Shown: piece by piece, positions 24,579 through 35,535 of the stretch
Numbering within the stretch: the first letter of the stretch is position 1
Layout of the letters: every line of letters starts with the position of its first letter
NCBI GenBank assembly: GCA_030272585.1
Contig: BSYQ01000007.1
Span: 5,150,001 to 5,214,000, forward strand
DNA from: Bryopsis sp. KO-2023
Taxonomy: Eukaryota > Chlorophyta > Ulvophyceae > Bryopsidales > Bryopsidaceae
Direction: 5' to 3'
Length of the DNA: 64,000 nucleotides
Position numbers and translations under genes: made by a program
The notes under the pieces: model-generated
What the model was told of the DNA's origin: nothing
The model's input: the letters and a program-made list of their open reading frames with translations, nothing else
The model's database searches: none

Positions 24579-25657
24579 GGGGTTCACAGGGGAATATCAA
24601 AAAAGTTTTAAACAACAGGGTGACAATCAAGGCAGGGAGAGACGGGGTGAGAAAAAAGAGTGAGGAGAACCAGGGAAGCGGAACCTGTTTATCTTTTTCT
24701 TATGAATGTTTTCTTTTATGGAGTGGAATGATAGTTCGTAGTCGCATTTTTATAGACTGAGTTAGATGGAGAGGGACTGGGGATGATATTGGCTCCAGGT
24801 TTTTCTTATTTTGGTAGATAGATTTGCATGGTGGGTTTTCAGGGGATGCTGGCGATTGCATATCCAGGGGATGAACACTGTGCTGAGTTTATTTCTTAGG
24901 GCATTCCATGGATGCAAGTGCTTCCCATGTAACTCCTTTGTTTTCAGCACAATTTGTCCATTGGATGGGGTGGAGGGGGGGGGGGGGGTGCATCCATAGC
25001 GCCAATTGGAATATTGCCCCCCCCTTCCAAAAAAAAGAAGAAAGTACAAAGCTGCACATTTTTGCCTTTGGTCATTTTGGGAAAGATAAAATGCGCGTCA
25101 TAATCATTGGAAAAGGGGGGGAAGGATGGCTCAACATCGTACAGGAATTTGTCCAGAGAGGATGAGCTCCTCCTCTACCTTCTTGTCGCTGCCGTTTTGA
25201 ACAGCATCATTAAGGAGTGCAAGGTTATTCACTGAGGTGCTGCAAACTTTGCTGGATGGTGCATTGCTGGAATTGTTGCTTGTCTGAAATTCCTATCGTT
25301 ACTCTTGGATGTTGCCTCCCAAGTAGGTAAATGACACACACCAACTTGAGATGGTTACAGATTGGAAGACTCGCTTCCCATCCAGCCAAGTAGAATTCGT
25401 GAAAGCCTTTGTGATACATCTGTTGATATTCTTCTCTTCCTTGCTTGGAATCACGGAGGGAAATGTGAAGCTAGTGCTCAGTGTTCTGCAAATCTGTTCT
25501 TGGAGATTCTTCTCGGACGTGAACATGCATTCACATGGCACCAGTTCCACTCGAGTGCGATCGGGTTCCCTCGCAAGACGTAGGTCGAGCTCTGCGCGAT
25601 TTTGCCGTTCCAGCGACGGCGAGCAAGCCAGTCTTGCCTCGCCGCATCGATTCCAAC
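24579..25657. other. Intergenic region
   Basis: 3' flank of SNU13 and 5' flank of the DPxTGQ-repeat gene, with a G-run at 24976-24988. Open frames around 25351-25550 have no supported continuation. Confidence 0.4.
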
Positions 25658-27938
25658 ATGCCTTGTTCCACTTCTCTCCTCCCTCGCCACGCTACAGTAT
25701 GGGTAGCACTGATCGCCCTGACTCAAATCTCTCGCATTGGTGCTGCATCCACCGTGGAAAACCCCCTCCCTAGAGGTGTGCTAGTCCACGAATCGATGCT
25801 CTAACACGCGCGCGTTCACCACCAAAGCCGCCACAAAAGTAATGGAAGTGTTTTTTGCGTGTATTTCATTGATGTGTTTGTGTGTTCCGTTCCAGGGCAA
25901 TTGTTTTCAACCCGGCGGCTGGCTCAATTCGTAGATCCAAATCGGCAGGACCTCTCCTCCTTCGAGGAGTACCTCGCCAGGCAGCAAAAGCGCATCCAAG
26001 ATTTCGTTGGATTCGACACAGTTCCTCAAGGCTTGGAGGGCTTCAGCAGCACCACCACCACAAGTAAGCGCTGATCGTGCGGATCATCACAAAAACAAAT
26101 GGATTTTATTTGTTGCCTCTGCTCCACTTACGAGTGGAAGCCTTTACAGGAAACAACGTCCAGCTCCAGCAAGTTCCGCAGTCCAAGATCTTCTTCAACC
26201 CAGACGGAAGCGCGTTCAGAATCGACCCCGCAACAGGTTCGCCTGAGAATGCATGTTTTGTGGTGTTCTGATGTGTGGTGTTGGCATCATGTTTCAATAA
26301 CGCTGTGGCCATCTTCCAGGGGCTGCGATTCCAGTGAATATCAGGTCGGCCGTTCGACTGCAACAGGCTCAGGGGGGGGTTCAGTTCGACCCCGTCACCG
26401 GTCAAGCATTCATTATCGATCCTGTCACTGGCCAGCAAACTCTGGTCGACCCAAACACAGGGCAACCTTTGCAGCAGCAAACCAACTCGCAAATCCAGTT
26501 CGACCCCGCCACTGGACAATCCTTCATTATCGATCCTGCAACTGGGCAACCCGTGGTGGTGGATCCTAACACAGGACTGCCTCTCCAGCAACAGCAACAG
26601 GTACGCCGCAAATTGATTGCAATCCATCGAGCCAGATTGACTTGGCAAGACAAATTCCACACTGAAAAATTGAGTTGGTTTTCAGGTGAATCCACCCATT
26701 CAATTTGATCCTGCAACCGGGCAATCATTCATTATCGATCCAGTCAGCGGCCAGAGACTCCCTGTTGATCCAAACACAGGGCAACCCATCCAGCAAGGAC
26801 AGGTAGAAAGGCTGCCCACAGTACTATAAAATTTAGGATTTGTGAGCAGATACTGATTTCCCAATTTCCCATCCATGTATGCATCGTGGTTTAGATCAAT
26901 TGCTGATGTTTGCTGCCATGTTTTCTTTTCCAACAATAATAAGTGTCGTGTTTTTACCAGCAGCAAGGAGGGGTTCAATTTGATCCAGCCACGGGACAGG
27001 CATTCATTATCGATCCTGCAACTGGGCAGCAGGTGCTGGTCGATCCAAACACAGGCCTCCCTCTCCAGGTAAGAACGAGTAAGAGTCAGGGGGTGGGGAT
27101 GCATGACTGGTAATTTCTGAACCCCACCGAGTAATACACTTCATGTTTTGTGTCGACAGCAAGGAGGAGTGCAATTTGATCCAGTCACTGGGGAGTCCTT
27201 CATAATCGATCAATTTGGTCAGCGAGTGGTTGTGGACCCAGCAACTGGGCAACCCCTTCCACAGGGCCAGGTGTGTGTTGAGTGCTGACAGCATATTTTC
27301 CGCAAAATCCCCCAGTTTTTTTCAAAGACCACCAGTGGAAACCATTCTATCTTTTGCTTTGCAGAACGCAGGAACTGTTCAAATCCAAGGTGATCCAGAA
27401 ACCGGAGAAGCTTTCGTTGTGGACCCCTTCACAAATGAAAATATCGTGCTGGGGAGCGGGGAGGGGGAGGCCCAGATTCAGATAGACTTCAACACAGGCC
27501 AGTCCTTCATTCAAAGCCCGTCATCCAACCAACAGTTGGTTCTCCAGGTACAGCCCCTAACTAAATTCCTTATCCAAGCACCCTCAACCCACCTCAGGGT
27601 TCGATTTCTTGCTGATTGGACCAGCAGATGCACCTGTCTGTTTCAGACATCCTGCCTACCTTGCTTATTTTCTTTCTTATATAAAAGAGTATACCTAGAG
27701 AATTTTGCCCGAAGTCTTGAGCGCTAATGATGCACCATGGTTGGGACTTTTTCAGGTGGGGCTTGACCGGCCAGTGTTGGAGAGAGTACAAATGATTTTG
27801 GCTCCCGAAAGCGGAGAGCCGGAGCCCTCCGTAATCCAGGTGGACTCCTTCACAGGGAGAGCGTTCGTCACCGACCCCACCACTGGAGATCGCGTCTTTG
27901 TGCGTGTTATTGTCGACCAATCCACCCCTGTGGGTTGA
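25658..27938 (+). CDS. Secreted DPxTGQ-repeat protein, 9 exons, 451 aa; unknown family
   Basis: Exons: 25658-25775, 25896-26063, 26150-26236, 26320-26600, 26686-26802, 26961-27068, 27160-27270, 27365-27547, 27756-27938; sum 1,356 nt. The start gives a signal peptide (hydrophobic VWVALIALTQISRIGAAS). A charged linker (exon 2) follows, then tandem units of about 31-39 residues, each with the plan QFDPATGQxFIIDPxTGQ plus VDPNTGxPLQQ. Exon 4 holds two full units; exons 5, 6 and 7 hold one each; flanking exons hold diverged units. Introns 4 to 8 are all phase 0, so units can be added or lost as exons. DPxTG turns separated by short beta strands suggest repeated hairpins, somewhat like OCRE or plectin-type DPxTG turns, but I know no family with this unit. 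A cell-surface or matrix role is inference. Confidence 0.85.
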
Positions 27939-28215
27939 TAAGCTATGTAATATCCATATCCTCTATCTTTTTCAAGCGAAACCCATGTTTGGTATTTCGG
28001 CCTGGACGCATCTTGCTGTTTTTCTTAAACCAAAAAGGTTTCCTCCGCAAATCGAGGCTCAGGTCGATATTCTTCACCAAAAAAAAAGTAAAAGAGCAAG
28101 AGTCCATGACTCGATACATGTTGAAGTTTACACCCCTCTCCAAAACATATGCTAAATCCACCTGGCGGCAAAACACCGCTCCACGTCCCCACCGAAATCC
28201 ATCATGGCAAACGAT

Positions 28216-29101
28216 TCACTTCTTGGCCTTTCTCAAGACAGCAGCAAGCTCCTCTCTTTTCCTCTTTCCACGAATGTGGGTTCCCAACTGTACTTACAAA
28301 AACAGAAAAACAAAAATGAAATTGAGCTTCGGCGACTTCGTATATTTGGGGATTGCATTTTGGAAGAGGGTAAAATCCTACTTGATAGTTTCCTCATTTT
28401 TCAAACAAATATTATTTTTGGGGGGCTGGACTGCACGAAATTGACGCTCCCAGCAAAAATCCACAAGCTTTTTTGTAAGCATAAGTTGACCCATCAAAGA
28501 CAGAGCTTTGTTTCAACCAAACCTCCCCCACAGAAAAATTCAGCAAAAAAAAAAAATGCGTTCCTTTTTTTTTATTACGCCTCCAGATTTGGCTGCGCCA
28601 AGAAACCAGCGGACTCTTTTTTGGATTGCTCAAGCAACTGCAAAATGCCTCCAACTGTAAATTTCCAGGCGACCCTCCCCCAAAAAAAATAAATATAAAA
28701 AATAAATATAACATAGAAAACTATGGAAAAAAAAACACTTTGATTTATCGAACCGACCTTCTTCTTGGCGACCTTGAGGGCACGCTTATCTTTCCCCACT
28801 TTCAACAATTCCATCACTCGACGTTCATAAGGAGCAAATCCACAGACCTCGCGAATCAACTCACGAGCAAACTTCGTCCTCTTACCGAGCCGCTGCCAAA
28901 ACAAAGAAAAAAAATACACGAGCCTCTCTCAGGAACATGGCATTACCGGAACAGGGTCCTCAGAAAAAAACATCCTTCGAAAACAGGAGTACGAAAAAGC
29001 GAGGTGCTTACTGCTTTCTTGCAAACTTTCTTCTTGGCTTCCCTCTTGGTGACGGGATATCCCTTTTCGAGCCCAACCGCAATTCCCGTGGACGTCGCCA
29101 T
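28216..29101 (-). CDS. RPL36: 60S ribosomal protein eL36, 3 exons, 98 aa
   Basis: Exons (descending): 29101-29012, 28892-28758, 28287-28216; 297 nt. The protein begins [19 protein letters not shown], continues with the diagnostic [20 protein letters not shown] and [12 protein letters not shown], and ends [20 protein letters not shown]. It is a large-subunit protein, slightly shorter than the land-plant form. The last intron (28288-28757) is long and contains a decoy open frame. Confidence 0.96.
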
Positions 29102-29788
29102 GCCTGCTCCCAAACGAATCGACCAAGCTCCTCCACCAAACAAGCGCTATCCCAACGAAAATCGCAGCGATGAAATTTGGGGGGGTGTCGATCTGGCGGC
29201 GATGTTCGCTAATTCTGCCCTCCATTACGCGATCACGTGGCTCGGAAATGTTTGTACGACACCTCAGTGTTTCGGGTGGAAGAACCCAGATGTCGTTTCT
29301 GTTTTCGGGCCCTGCCCAACAAGATCAATCTGGAAGCTTTTGGGGGATTTTTCTTTTGTTTTAAGGGGGGGTTCTTCGCTTCTGTCAGACCTCCCACAGA
29401 GTTTCACCAAAAAAAAGGGTTGAAAAATTGGTTTTCCCTGGTCGAAAACAAGATCTTGCAACGTGGGGGTTTCATTTTGCTCATGAAATTACGTTCCAGT
29501 TTTAATTGAACGAGGGTCGGGATTGCGAACTCCCCCGCTTCTCAGTTTCAAAGAATGCGAGCAGGTTGAAAACAGCAACTCTTGCGAGCTGGCCAACCCC
29601 AAATCCCCCATTCCAGAAACTGCAGGATTGGCACTGTCAGACAAGCCAGGGAACGTCCCAGAACCGGACTCGTTTCTGCCCCTGGTTTCGCTTAGGGAAC
29701 TCCTCTTCGCTCGACACGAGCTTCCTGAACCGCGCGTGGTTCGCCGCAGTTGATTCTTTCCGACAGAGCTGTCGTCGTCGGGAGCAAG
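29102..29788. promoter_or_regulatory. Divergent region between eL36 (-) and HMG/histone-fold gene (+)
   Basis: 687 bp between two outward-facing start codons, so it must contain both promoters and 5' UTRs. It contains GC-richer patches. No specific element is claimed. Confidence 0.35.
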
Positions 29789-31799
29789 ATGCCGAATCGC
29801 GCGAAATCGGGTTACATTCTGTTCACTTCGGAACTGCGGCCATCCGTAACCGCTGAGTTGAAGGCTGTCGACGAGAAGGCGGGGGTCGTGGCAGTGTCGA
29901 AGATTTTGGGACAGAAGTGGAAGGATTTGAGTACCGAACAAAGAGACGCTTACAACGCCAGAGCAGCAGAGGAAAAGAAGAAGGCAAAGGTGAGGGAATT
30001 TTTCCCAAAAAAAGACCATTGCGCGTTTGGCACGACAATCCGCGATGATCGAAAATGCGTCGAGTAACCGACACCCGCTGAGGGTTTCCTCTCATCTCTA
30101 AGGAGCCTATGTGTTTGTTTTCGTTACCACGTTGCGTTGGTTGGGTTTCCGCGGCGGGAAGTGGTGGTTATCTGCGTTTTTGTGTGAAGGTGGTTGAATT
30201 TTGGACAGTTGCGAAATCGCTGGACGTCGAGCGGACCGCTCAAATTCCCTTCCGATATTTCATGCTTTTTTTCTTGTTTTGCCAATGCAGGAACAGCATG
30301 ACAACAATAATGAAAACAATGTTCAAGACAGGTGTGGTATTTTCCAGACATCCACGCACACACTCACATTAAGTAATTTATTGATATGCTGGACCACGTC
30401 CAAAGTAGAGACCCTCCCCCTGGGTCGATATTTCGAAGGGTCGACTTTTTAGAGGTTGGCATTGACCAGATTTGGCATGCTGGAGTGAATGTATCATCCC
30501 GAAGAAAACGGCTGAAAACAGGACTCCACAGCATCCATGCTTTTTTTGGCTGAGTTGGGTGTCTTTGGAGGTGGCTTTTTGATATTTTGAAACTGGTGGT
30601 GTTGGAATGGGAAAGAGGGGGGGGGAACAGCTGTGAAAGATTATGGATATGATTCAGGGTGGAAGATGCTGGGCCTCCACCGAGTCTACCAATATCGACC
30701 ATCAAGAAAATTATGACGTAAGGCCGACCTGTGGGTTTTTTTTTCGTCGAGAACTCCCAACCACTAGCAATCAAGGTCTAATTTGGATGTGCAGAATGAA
30801 CATGCTTACGCAAGCGTTTGCTGTATCGACATGTTGCCAAAAAAAAGGACCTTTCAGATTTGGGTTTGGAATGAATGACCAGAACGTATTGCTGAGTGGA
30901 TTGACATCAGCAAAGTGAGGGGTCGATTTATTTGTTTCGTTTGCGGTTTTTTCTGCAGAACGGATGAAGAGGTCAAAAGGGTGTCGGCAGAATCCATTCA
31001 GATCATGTCGAAAGCAACGGTGAGATCCTCCTGTCGAAATCCTGGACATCTTTCCAGAGGTTTCCTGAACTCGGCGGACTGATTAATTTGAAATCATAAA
31101 CCTTTTTTTGATTTATTTTTGCCTTCTTGGCTGTGTGTGGAGTGCAGGAACTGTTGCTAGCTTATTTGGTGGAGAGGGCTCTGGAGGAAGCGAAAAAAGA
31201 TAAGCGAAAACTCATCAAGCTGCCAGATATCGGTGAGAAGTACTGAAGCTGCCCAGTTTTTGAACATCCCTGAACGGCCCGATGCGTAGTGCAGCTGACG
31301 ATTTTCAGATCTCCAGTTCCAAGTCTGAAGTTTCTTTTCTTTTTGTTTTTTTCCCCAGAGAGTGCTGTGCAGCTGGATCCCAGACTGAAGGCAACGAACA
31401 CACTGGGTAAGCGACACAGCAAAATTAAATAAAAGTAAAATCTATGGATATCTTTTCAGAATCAACCAATGCTCCATGACAAGAAGATGAAAAAGGGACT
31501 TTTTTTTTGCATAATTTCTTTTCCTTTTCTTTTTTTTTTTCCTCGCGACACCTAACTTTTGTTTTGCTTTTTCTATGTCCAACAACTCACCTGTGTTTTG
31601 GTTCCTGTTTTTTTTTTCTTCCACCACAGCTCATCTCAAACAGTTGTCAGAGACTACCAAGAAGCGAAAAGGGGGAGGCTTGGAGGAGGAGGAAGGGGAC
31701 GATCAAGCCAAGCCACCTACATCAAAAAAATCCAAGAAAAAAGACGCCAAAGATCCTGGTCAGACCACCACGATCACCAGCTTCCTCCAGCCCAAGTAG
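29789..31799 (+). CDS. HMG-box plus CHRAC1/POLE4-like histone-fold protein, 7 exons, 221 aa
   Basis: Exons: 29789-29989, 30291-30331, 30658-30717, 30959-31019, 31148-31232, 31359-31406, 31630-31799; sum 666 nt, all phases close. Residues 1-67 are an HMG box (KSGYILFTSELRPSV, SKILGQKWKDLSTEQRDAY). A short acidic-Asn linker follows, then a histone fold: LPISTIKKIMTTDEEVKRVS, ESIQIMSKATELLLAYLVER, KDKRKLIKLPDIESAV. This matches the CHRAC1/POLE4/Dpb3 type, which pairs with a POLE3/Dpb4-type partner in DNA polymerase epsilon or ISWI complexes. The tail is Lys-rich and ends TTTITSFLQPK, which resembles a PCNA-interacting (PIP) box with Leu in the last aromatic position. The likely role is nuclear chromatin or replication; the domain combination is unusual. 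Confidence 0.88.
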
Positions 31800-32575
31800 T
31801 AACCCCAGTGAATCTGGCGGGTTCGTTTTTTCCCCCTCCCCCCCCCCCTTTTTCCTCTCATTTTTGTGGTGTTTTTTGTTTTGTCGTTTTCGTTTCCCCT
31901 GGACTGTCTGGTATTCTCCTTTTGATTGGTGTGGCTAAGGCAAAAGAAAAAAGAAAAAGAAGGGGGAAAAAGAATTAGCAAGAATGGATATATAGGTTAC
32001 ATAGTATAATATTAGTGTTGGGAACAGAAGGAGGTGGAATGTATGGTTTTTGTTCGGAACAGTTTGCAAAGTTTTTCATGCAGGAATTATGATATTGTTT
32101 GTGTGGTCCTCAGGGTAGCAAAGGGGGACTTTAACCACCCCCTCCCCCTAACCCCTTTTCGTCTTTTTGCGAGCAACATGATTGCTTTCGTCTAAAGAAT
32201 GAACAAAAATGAGGATGTGTGATAGGATCATAGCGAGTACTAAGTTTAAAATACATTTCTGGCAGCATGAAATGCAGTGAGATGGTGTCATTTCCTGATC
32301 GATGGAAAATCTATTTGCAGTTTGTGCAGAAATCCAGAGAGTAATGGGAGCTCTGTTATTATAATCAAAGTCACACTTTTCCAACACTTTTCTTACAGGG
32401 AGATAACCGACACACATCCTTCCTCCTGATTAGAATCAAAAGTCACATTTTCCACCAACAAATATCCTTACTCTTCTTGTGTCGAAATCGTGAAATTGTC
32501 ATAAAGTCATGTCAATAGTTCGTTCCATACAAAGGATTCATCCTTTTTTATGCCTTCTCGTGGTTCAAGCGGTTG
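31800..32575. other. 3' flank of HMG/histone-fold gene up to LINE insertion
   Basis: Contains C/T tracts at 31830-31860 and a sequence of average composition. No gene seen. The LINE target site follows. Confidence 0.4.
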
Positions 32576-32589
32576 TATGTCCAGCCTAC
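32576..32589 (+). repeat. Target-site duplication, left copy (14 bp)
   Basis: tatgtccagcctac, repeated exactly at 35522-35535 on the other side of the LINE. Confidence 0.8.
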
Positions 32590-34987
32590 AGTTGACGAGG
32601 CTTTTTTGGCTCTTAAGACTCATGTGGATAGTTTACTGACATGGGGCTCCCAGAAATCTTCTCGATGCCAACCTTGGTTTGATAGGGACTGTTATCATGC
32701 ACGCCAAGTCTACCGTCGTGCTTGCAGAACTAATGGTGGATCAGATTATGCACGGGTTTTGCGTAATCGGTTTTATTCGTTGCTGCGGACTAAGAGGAAA
32801 GCGTATTCTTCCTCTCAAGGTAAAAGGATGACCTCATTATACTATGAGGACCCCAAACGTTTTTTCCGCCTTTTTTATCCCCGAAATCGCTCTGGTTGTG
32901 AGAGAAACTGTATTTCCTTACTTGAGTGGGAGCAATATTATAAAACTTTTTTTAGTCCTATGAGTGATTTGAGAGATTTTCGAACCGATTCTACTGGGTT
33001 TTTTCCTCCTGATGTGGTTATGTCCCCTTCTCAATTAGTTTCTTTGTCTAGGCCAGTTGAGATTGAGGAGATTAATAGTGCTATTTTGAAGTTAAAACAT
33101 GGTCGGGCTTCCGGTCATGATCTTTGGCCATCTACTCTCTTTAGAAATGATTGCGAGCCTCTGAGATTAGCTTGGTGTGAAGTACTATCTACCCTTTTTT
33201 CTAGATGTTTACAAGAGGAAGCAGTTCCATTTTCCTGGTTATTAGGTGAACTTGTTCCAGTCTATAAAGGCAAAGGTAGTCGCCTTGATCCCTCCAGTTT
33301 TAGGCCGTTGACTATTAGTCCTCATATATACAAGCTTTTTGCTTATGTACTTTTGAATCGTGTCCAAGATCCCTTTTCTACGATTAGACATGTTTGTCAA
33401 GGGGGTTTTGGTAAATTTTGCTTACCGGAATTTTTTGTCTTCTCGGTTTGGGCTCTTATTTTTCTGTCAAAAAAATCTAAGAAGGGGTTAATTTTAATCT
33501 TCTTAGATTTATTAAAAGCCTTTGATCGAGTTTCTCATCCCCATCTCTTTTTTGAGTTAGCAAGGACTGGGGTGCCAGACAAGATTTTGAAGGTTTTGGC
33601 TTTTATTTATGCGAATGCTATATCTCGAGTTCGATGTACTTCTGGTGTTTCGAATAATTTTATTCAAGGTAGAGGGGTACGTCAGGGTTGTCCTCTTAGT
33701 CCGGAATTATATAAGGCTTATCATGATAATTTGATTCGTGCTATTGAACATTCTGGGATTAGACCTATTTCTTTTGATAATGTATGTATTCCGGCGTTAG
33801 CGTTTGCTGATGATACTATGATTCCGATTCAGTATACGGAAGATTTGAATTGTCTTAATGACGCTTTAGCGGGTTGTTCTGCTAGTTGGGGGATTGCTGA
33901 GAACGTTTCGAAAAGGGGTGTGGTGGTGATTAACTTTCCTAATGTTCATGGAGTACAGATTGGTGATTCTTTTATAACGGCTACTAAAACTTTTCGCTAT
34001 TTAGGGGTTTTTTTTGGTACTGGGTCAAACATTTTCTTACCGCACTTTCAACATATTGGTCGTAAAATGTCTTCTTCTCTTGGATTGCTTTATAGTCATT
34101 TGTCGAAACATAAAATTGAAGATCCTCGGGTTAAATATAATTTGTTTAAACAATTCGTTTTTGGTTCAATAAATTTTGGGAGTGCTATTTGGTATTTGTT
34201 TTTGACTAAAGGACAGAGGGATTCGCTCGAGCGGTCTCATTTGGCTTTTTTACGGTTTTGTTTAAATTTGCCTCGGCGTGCTCCCACGGAGGTGTTATAT
34301 GCGGATATGGGGACTTACCCTTTAGAGTTTTTTTTTAGGCGTCTAATTTTTAGATTCTGGAATAAACTTTTTTCTCTTCCTGAGGAACATCCATCTAAGG
34401 CTATTTTTAATAGTCTTTTGGATGAACATAGGTGTGGTTCGTCTTGGGTGGTCAGGGTTGAGTCTTTGGTGAAAGAGCACTTAATTTCTTTTTCTGGAAA
34501 GAGCATTATTGATATTAGGCTGTGGTCTTCTAATTTTAAGAATCATTTTTCGAGGTTGACTTTTTCGTCGGAGAAGTCCCATGTTCGATATTTTTTTAGT
34601 CAAATCAAACGGAATATTCGATTCTTGGATTGCCTTTCTGTCCTTTCGACAAGTTCTCTGCGAAAAATTTATTGTGCCTTTCGGGCGGGGGTTCATGGTC
34701 TTCAGGTAGATTCGGGTCGGTTACAACATCCTCTTGTGGTGCGGGAATTACGATTCTGCAGGGTATGTGGTTTTGGGGTAGTGGAGGATGAGTTCCATTT
34801 TCTTTATGTGTGTCCGGCATATAATTTTTTGCGTATTCGCTGGTCAGAGTTTTTCCGTTGTCGCAATCTTTTCTTTCTCTTCAATAGGGTTGATCAGATT
34901 AAGGTTGCACGTATGTTGAAGGATTTTTTCCTCTTACGGAGGGCTGTCTTGTGTATTCGGGAGAACAATGCTGCGGGTTCTTCTTAA
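32590..34987 (+). CDS. LINE reverse transcriptase ORF (5' partial), about 798 codons
   Basis: The frame is open from the left target duplication to TAA at 34985-34987; it has no start codon of its own. RT blocks appear in order: LVPVYKGKGSRLDPSSFRPL, the first catalytic Asp in LILIFLDLLKAFDRVSHP, RGVRQGCPLSPELY, and the FADD box in PALAFADDTMIP (about 33800-33814). Downstream come thumb-like regions and a C-terminal zinc knuckle C-x2-C-x9-H-x4-C (CRVCGF ... HFLYVC, about 34757-34815). The catalytic residues are intact, so this ORF is not decayed although the element is truncated. No RNase H domain was recognised. Confidence 0.9.
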
Positions 34988-35387
34988 ACATGATGCTGCT
35001 CGAGTTCCGACTCGGGCTTCCTTGGGTTCGGCGGGCTATGACCTTTATTCGCCCCAGGATTATGTTATTCCAGCTTGGAATAACGGTCTGGTTGATATGG
35101 GTGTGGCGGTTGAAATCCCTCAAGGTTATTATGGTCGGTTGGAAATTCGTTCGGGTCTCTGTGCCAGGTTCAAGTTATTTCTGGGTGCTGGGGTTATTGA
35201 CAGTGACTATAGGGGTTCTTTGATTGCGGTTCTTTTTAACTTCTCCTCTGAAGATTTTTACATTAAAGCGGGTGATAGGGTGGTTCAATTACTTTTGGAA
35301 AAAATTGTTACTCCTCAAGTAATTATTGCAGATTCTTTGTCCCTTACGGATCGTGGTTCGGGTAGTTTTGGGTCTACTGGCAGTTAG
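34968..35387 (+). CDS. dUTPase-like ORF of the LINE, 139 aa
   Basis: Hydrolyses dUTP to dUMP, keeping uracil out of newly made DNA. The ATG at 34968 lies inside the end of the RT ORF, so the frames overlap by 20 nt, with this one in the +1 frame. All five trimeric dUTPase motifs are recognisable: SLGSAGYDLYS (1), GRLEIRSGL (2, with Glu-Ile in place of the usual Ala-Pro), GAGVIDSDYRGSLIAVLFN (3), GDRVVQLLLEKI (4) and DRGSGSFGSTG (5). Total length is normal for the trimeric family. Expression could use reinitiation or frameshifting at the overlap; the sequence does not decide which. Confidence 0.9.
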   Translation: MLRVLLKHDAARVPTRASLGSAGYDLYSPQDYVIPAWNNGLVDMGVAVEIPQGYYGRLEIRSGLCARFKLFLGAGVIDSDYRGSLIAVLFNFSSEDFYIKAGDRVVQLLLEKIVTPQVIIADSLSLTDRGSGSFGSTGS

Positions 35388-35521
35388 TGCCTGATGCTCT
35401 GTGTTTTTTGTTTTTTTTTTTGTGTTTTTTGGTTCCAAACATTCGTCTGTTCACATTGGTGTACATTTTTCCGCAATAGAAGCTGGGTGGCTTCTTCGCG
35501 TGTAATTATGTTATGTTATGT

Positions 35522-35535
35522 TATGTCCAGCCTAC
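35522..35535 (+). repeat. Target-site duplication, right copy (14 bp)
   Basis: Exact repeat of 32576-32589. Its first bases overlap the (ttatg)n tail, so the true duplication may be a few bases shorter. Confidence 0.75.

Larger units (their letters stand above)
32590..35525 (+). mobile_element. Non-LTR retrotransposon (LINE), 5'-truncated, RT plus dUTPase
   Basis: The element lies between 14-bp direct repeats (32576-32589 and 35522-35535) and ends in a short (ttatg)n tail at 35507-35525, which overlaps the right repeat. It has no LTRs. It contains an uninterrupted RT frame and an overlapping dUTPase frame. No endonuclease domain precedes RT and the element starts abruptly at the left repeat, so the 5' part was lost on insertion. 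Base composition is T-rich (many TTT, GTT, GGT codons), unlike neighbouring genes. Confidence 0.88.

Noticed and set aside
28412..28714. Extra coding exon of eL36 between exons 2 and 3
   Set aside because: A frame is open, but the conserved C-terminus [14 protein letters not shown] is at 28287-28216 and joins exon 2 directly in phase.
32573..32589. Start of the RT ORF at 32573
   Set aside because: These bases are host target-site sequence (the left duplication) and the codon is TTG, so they are not part of the element's protein.
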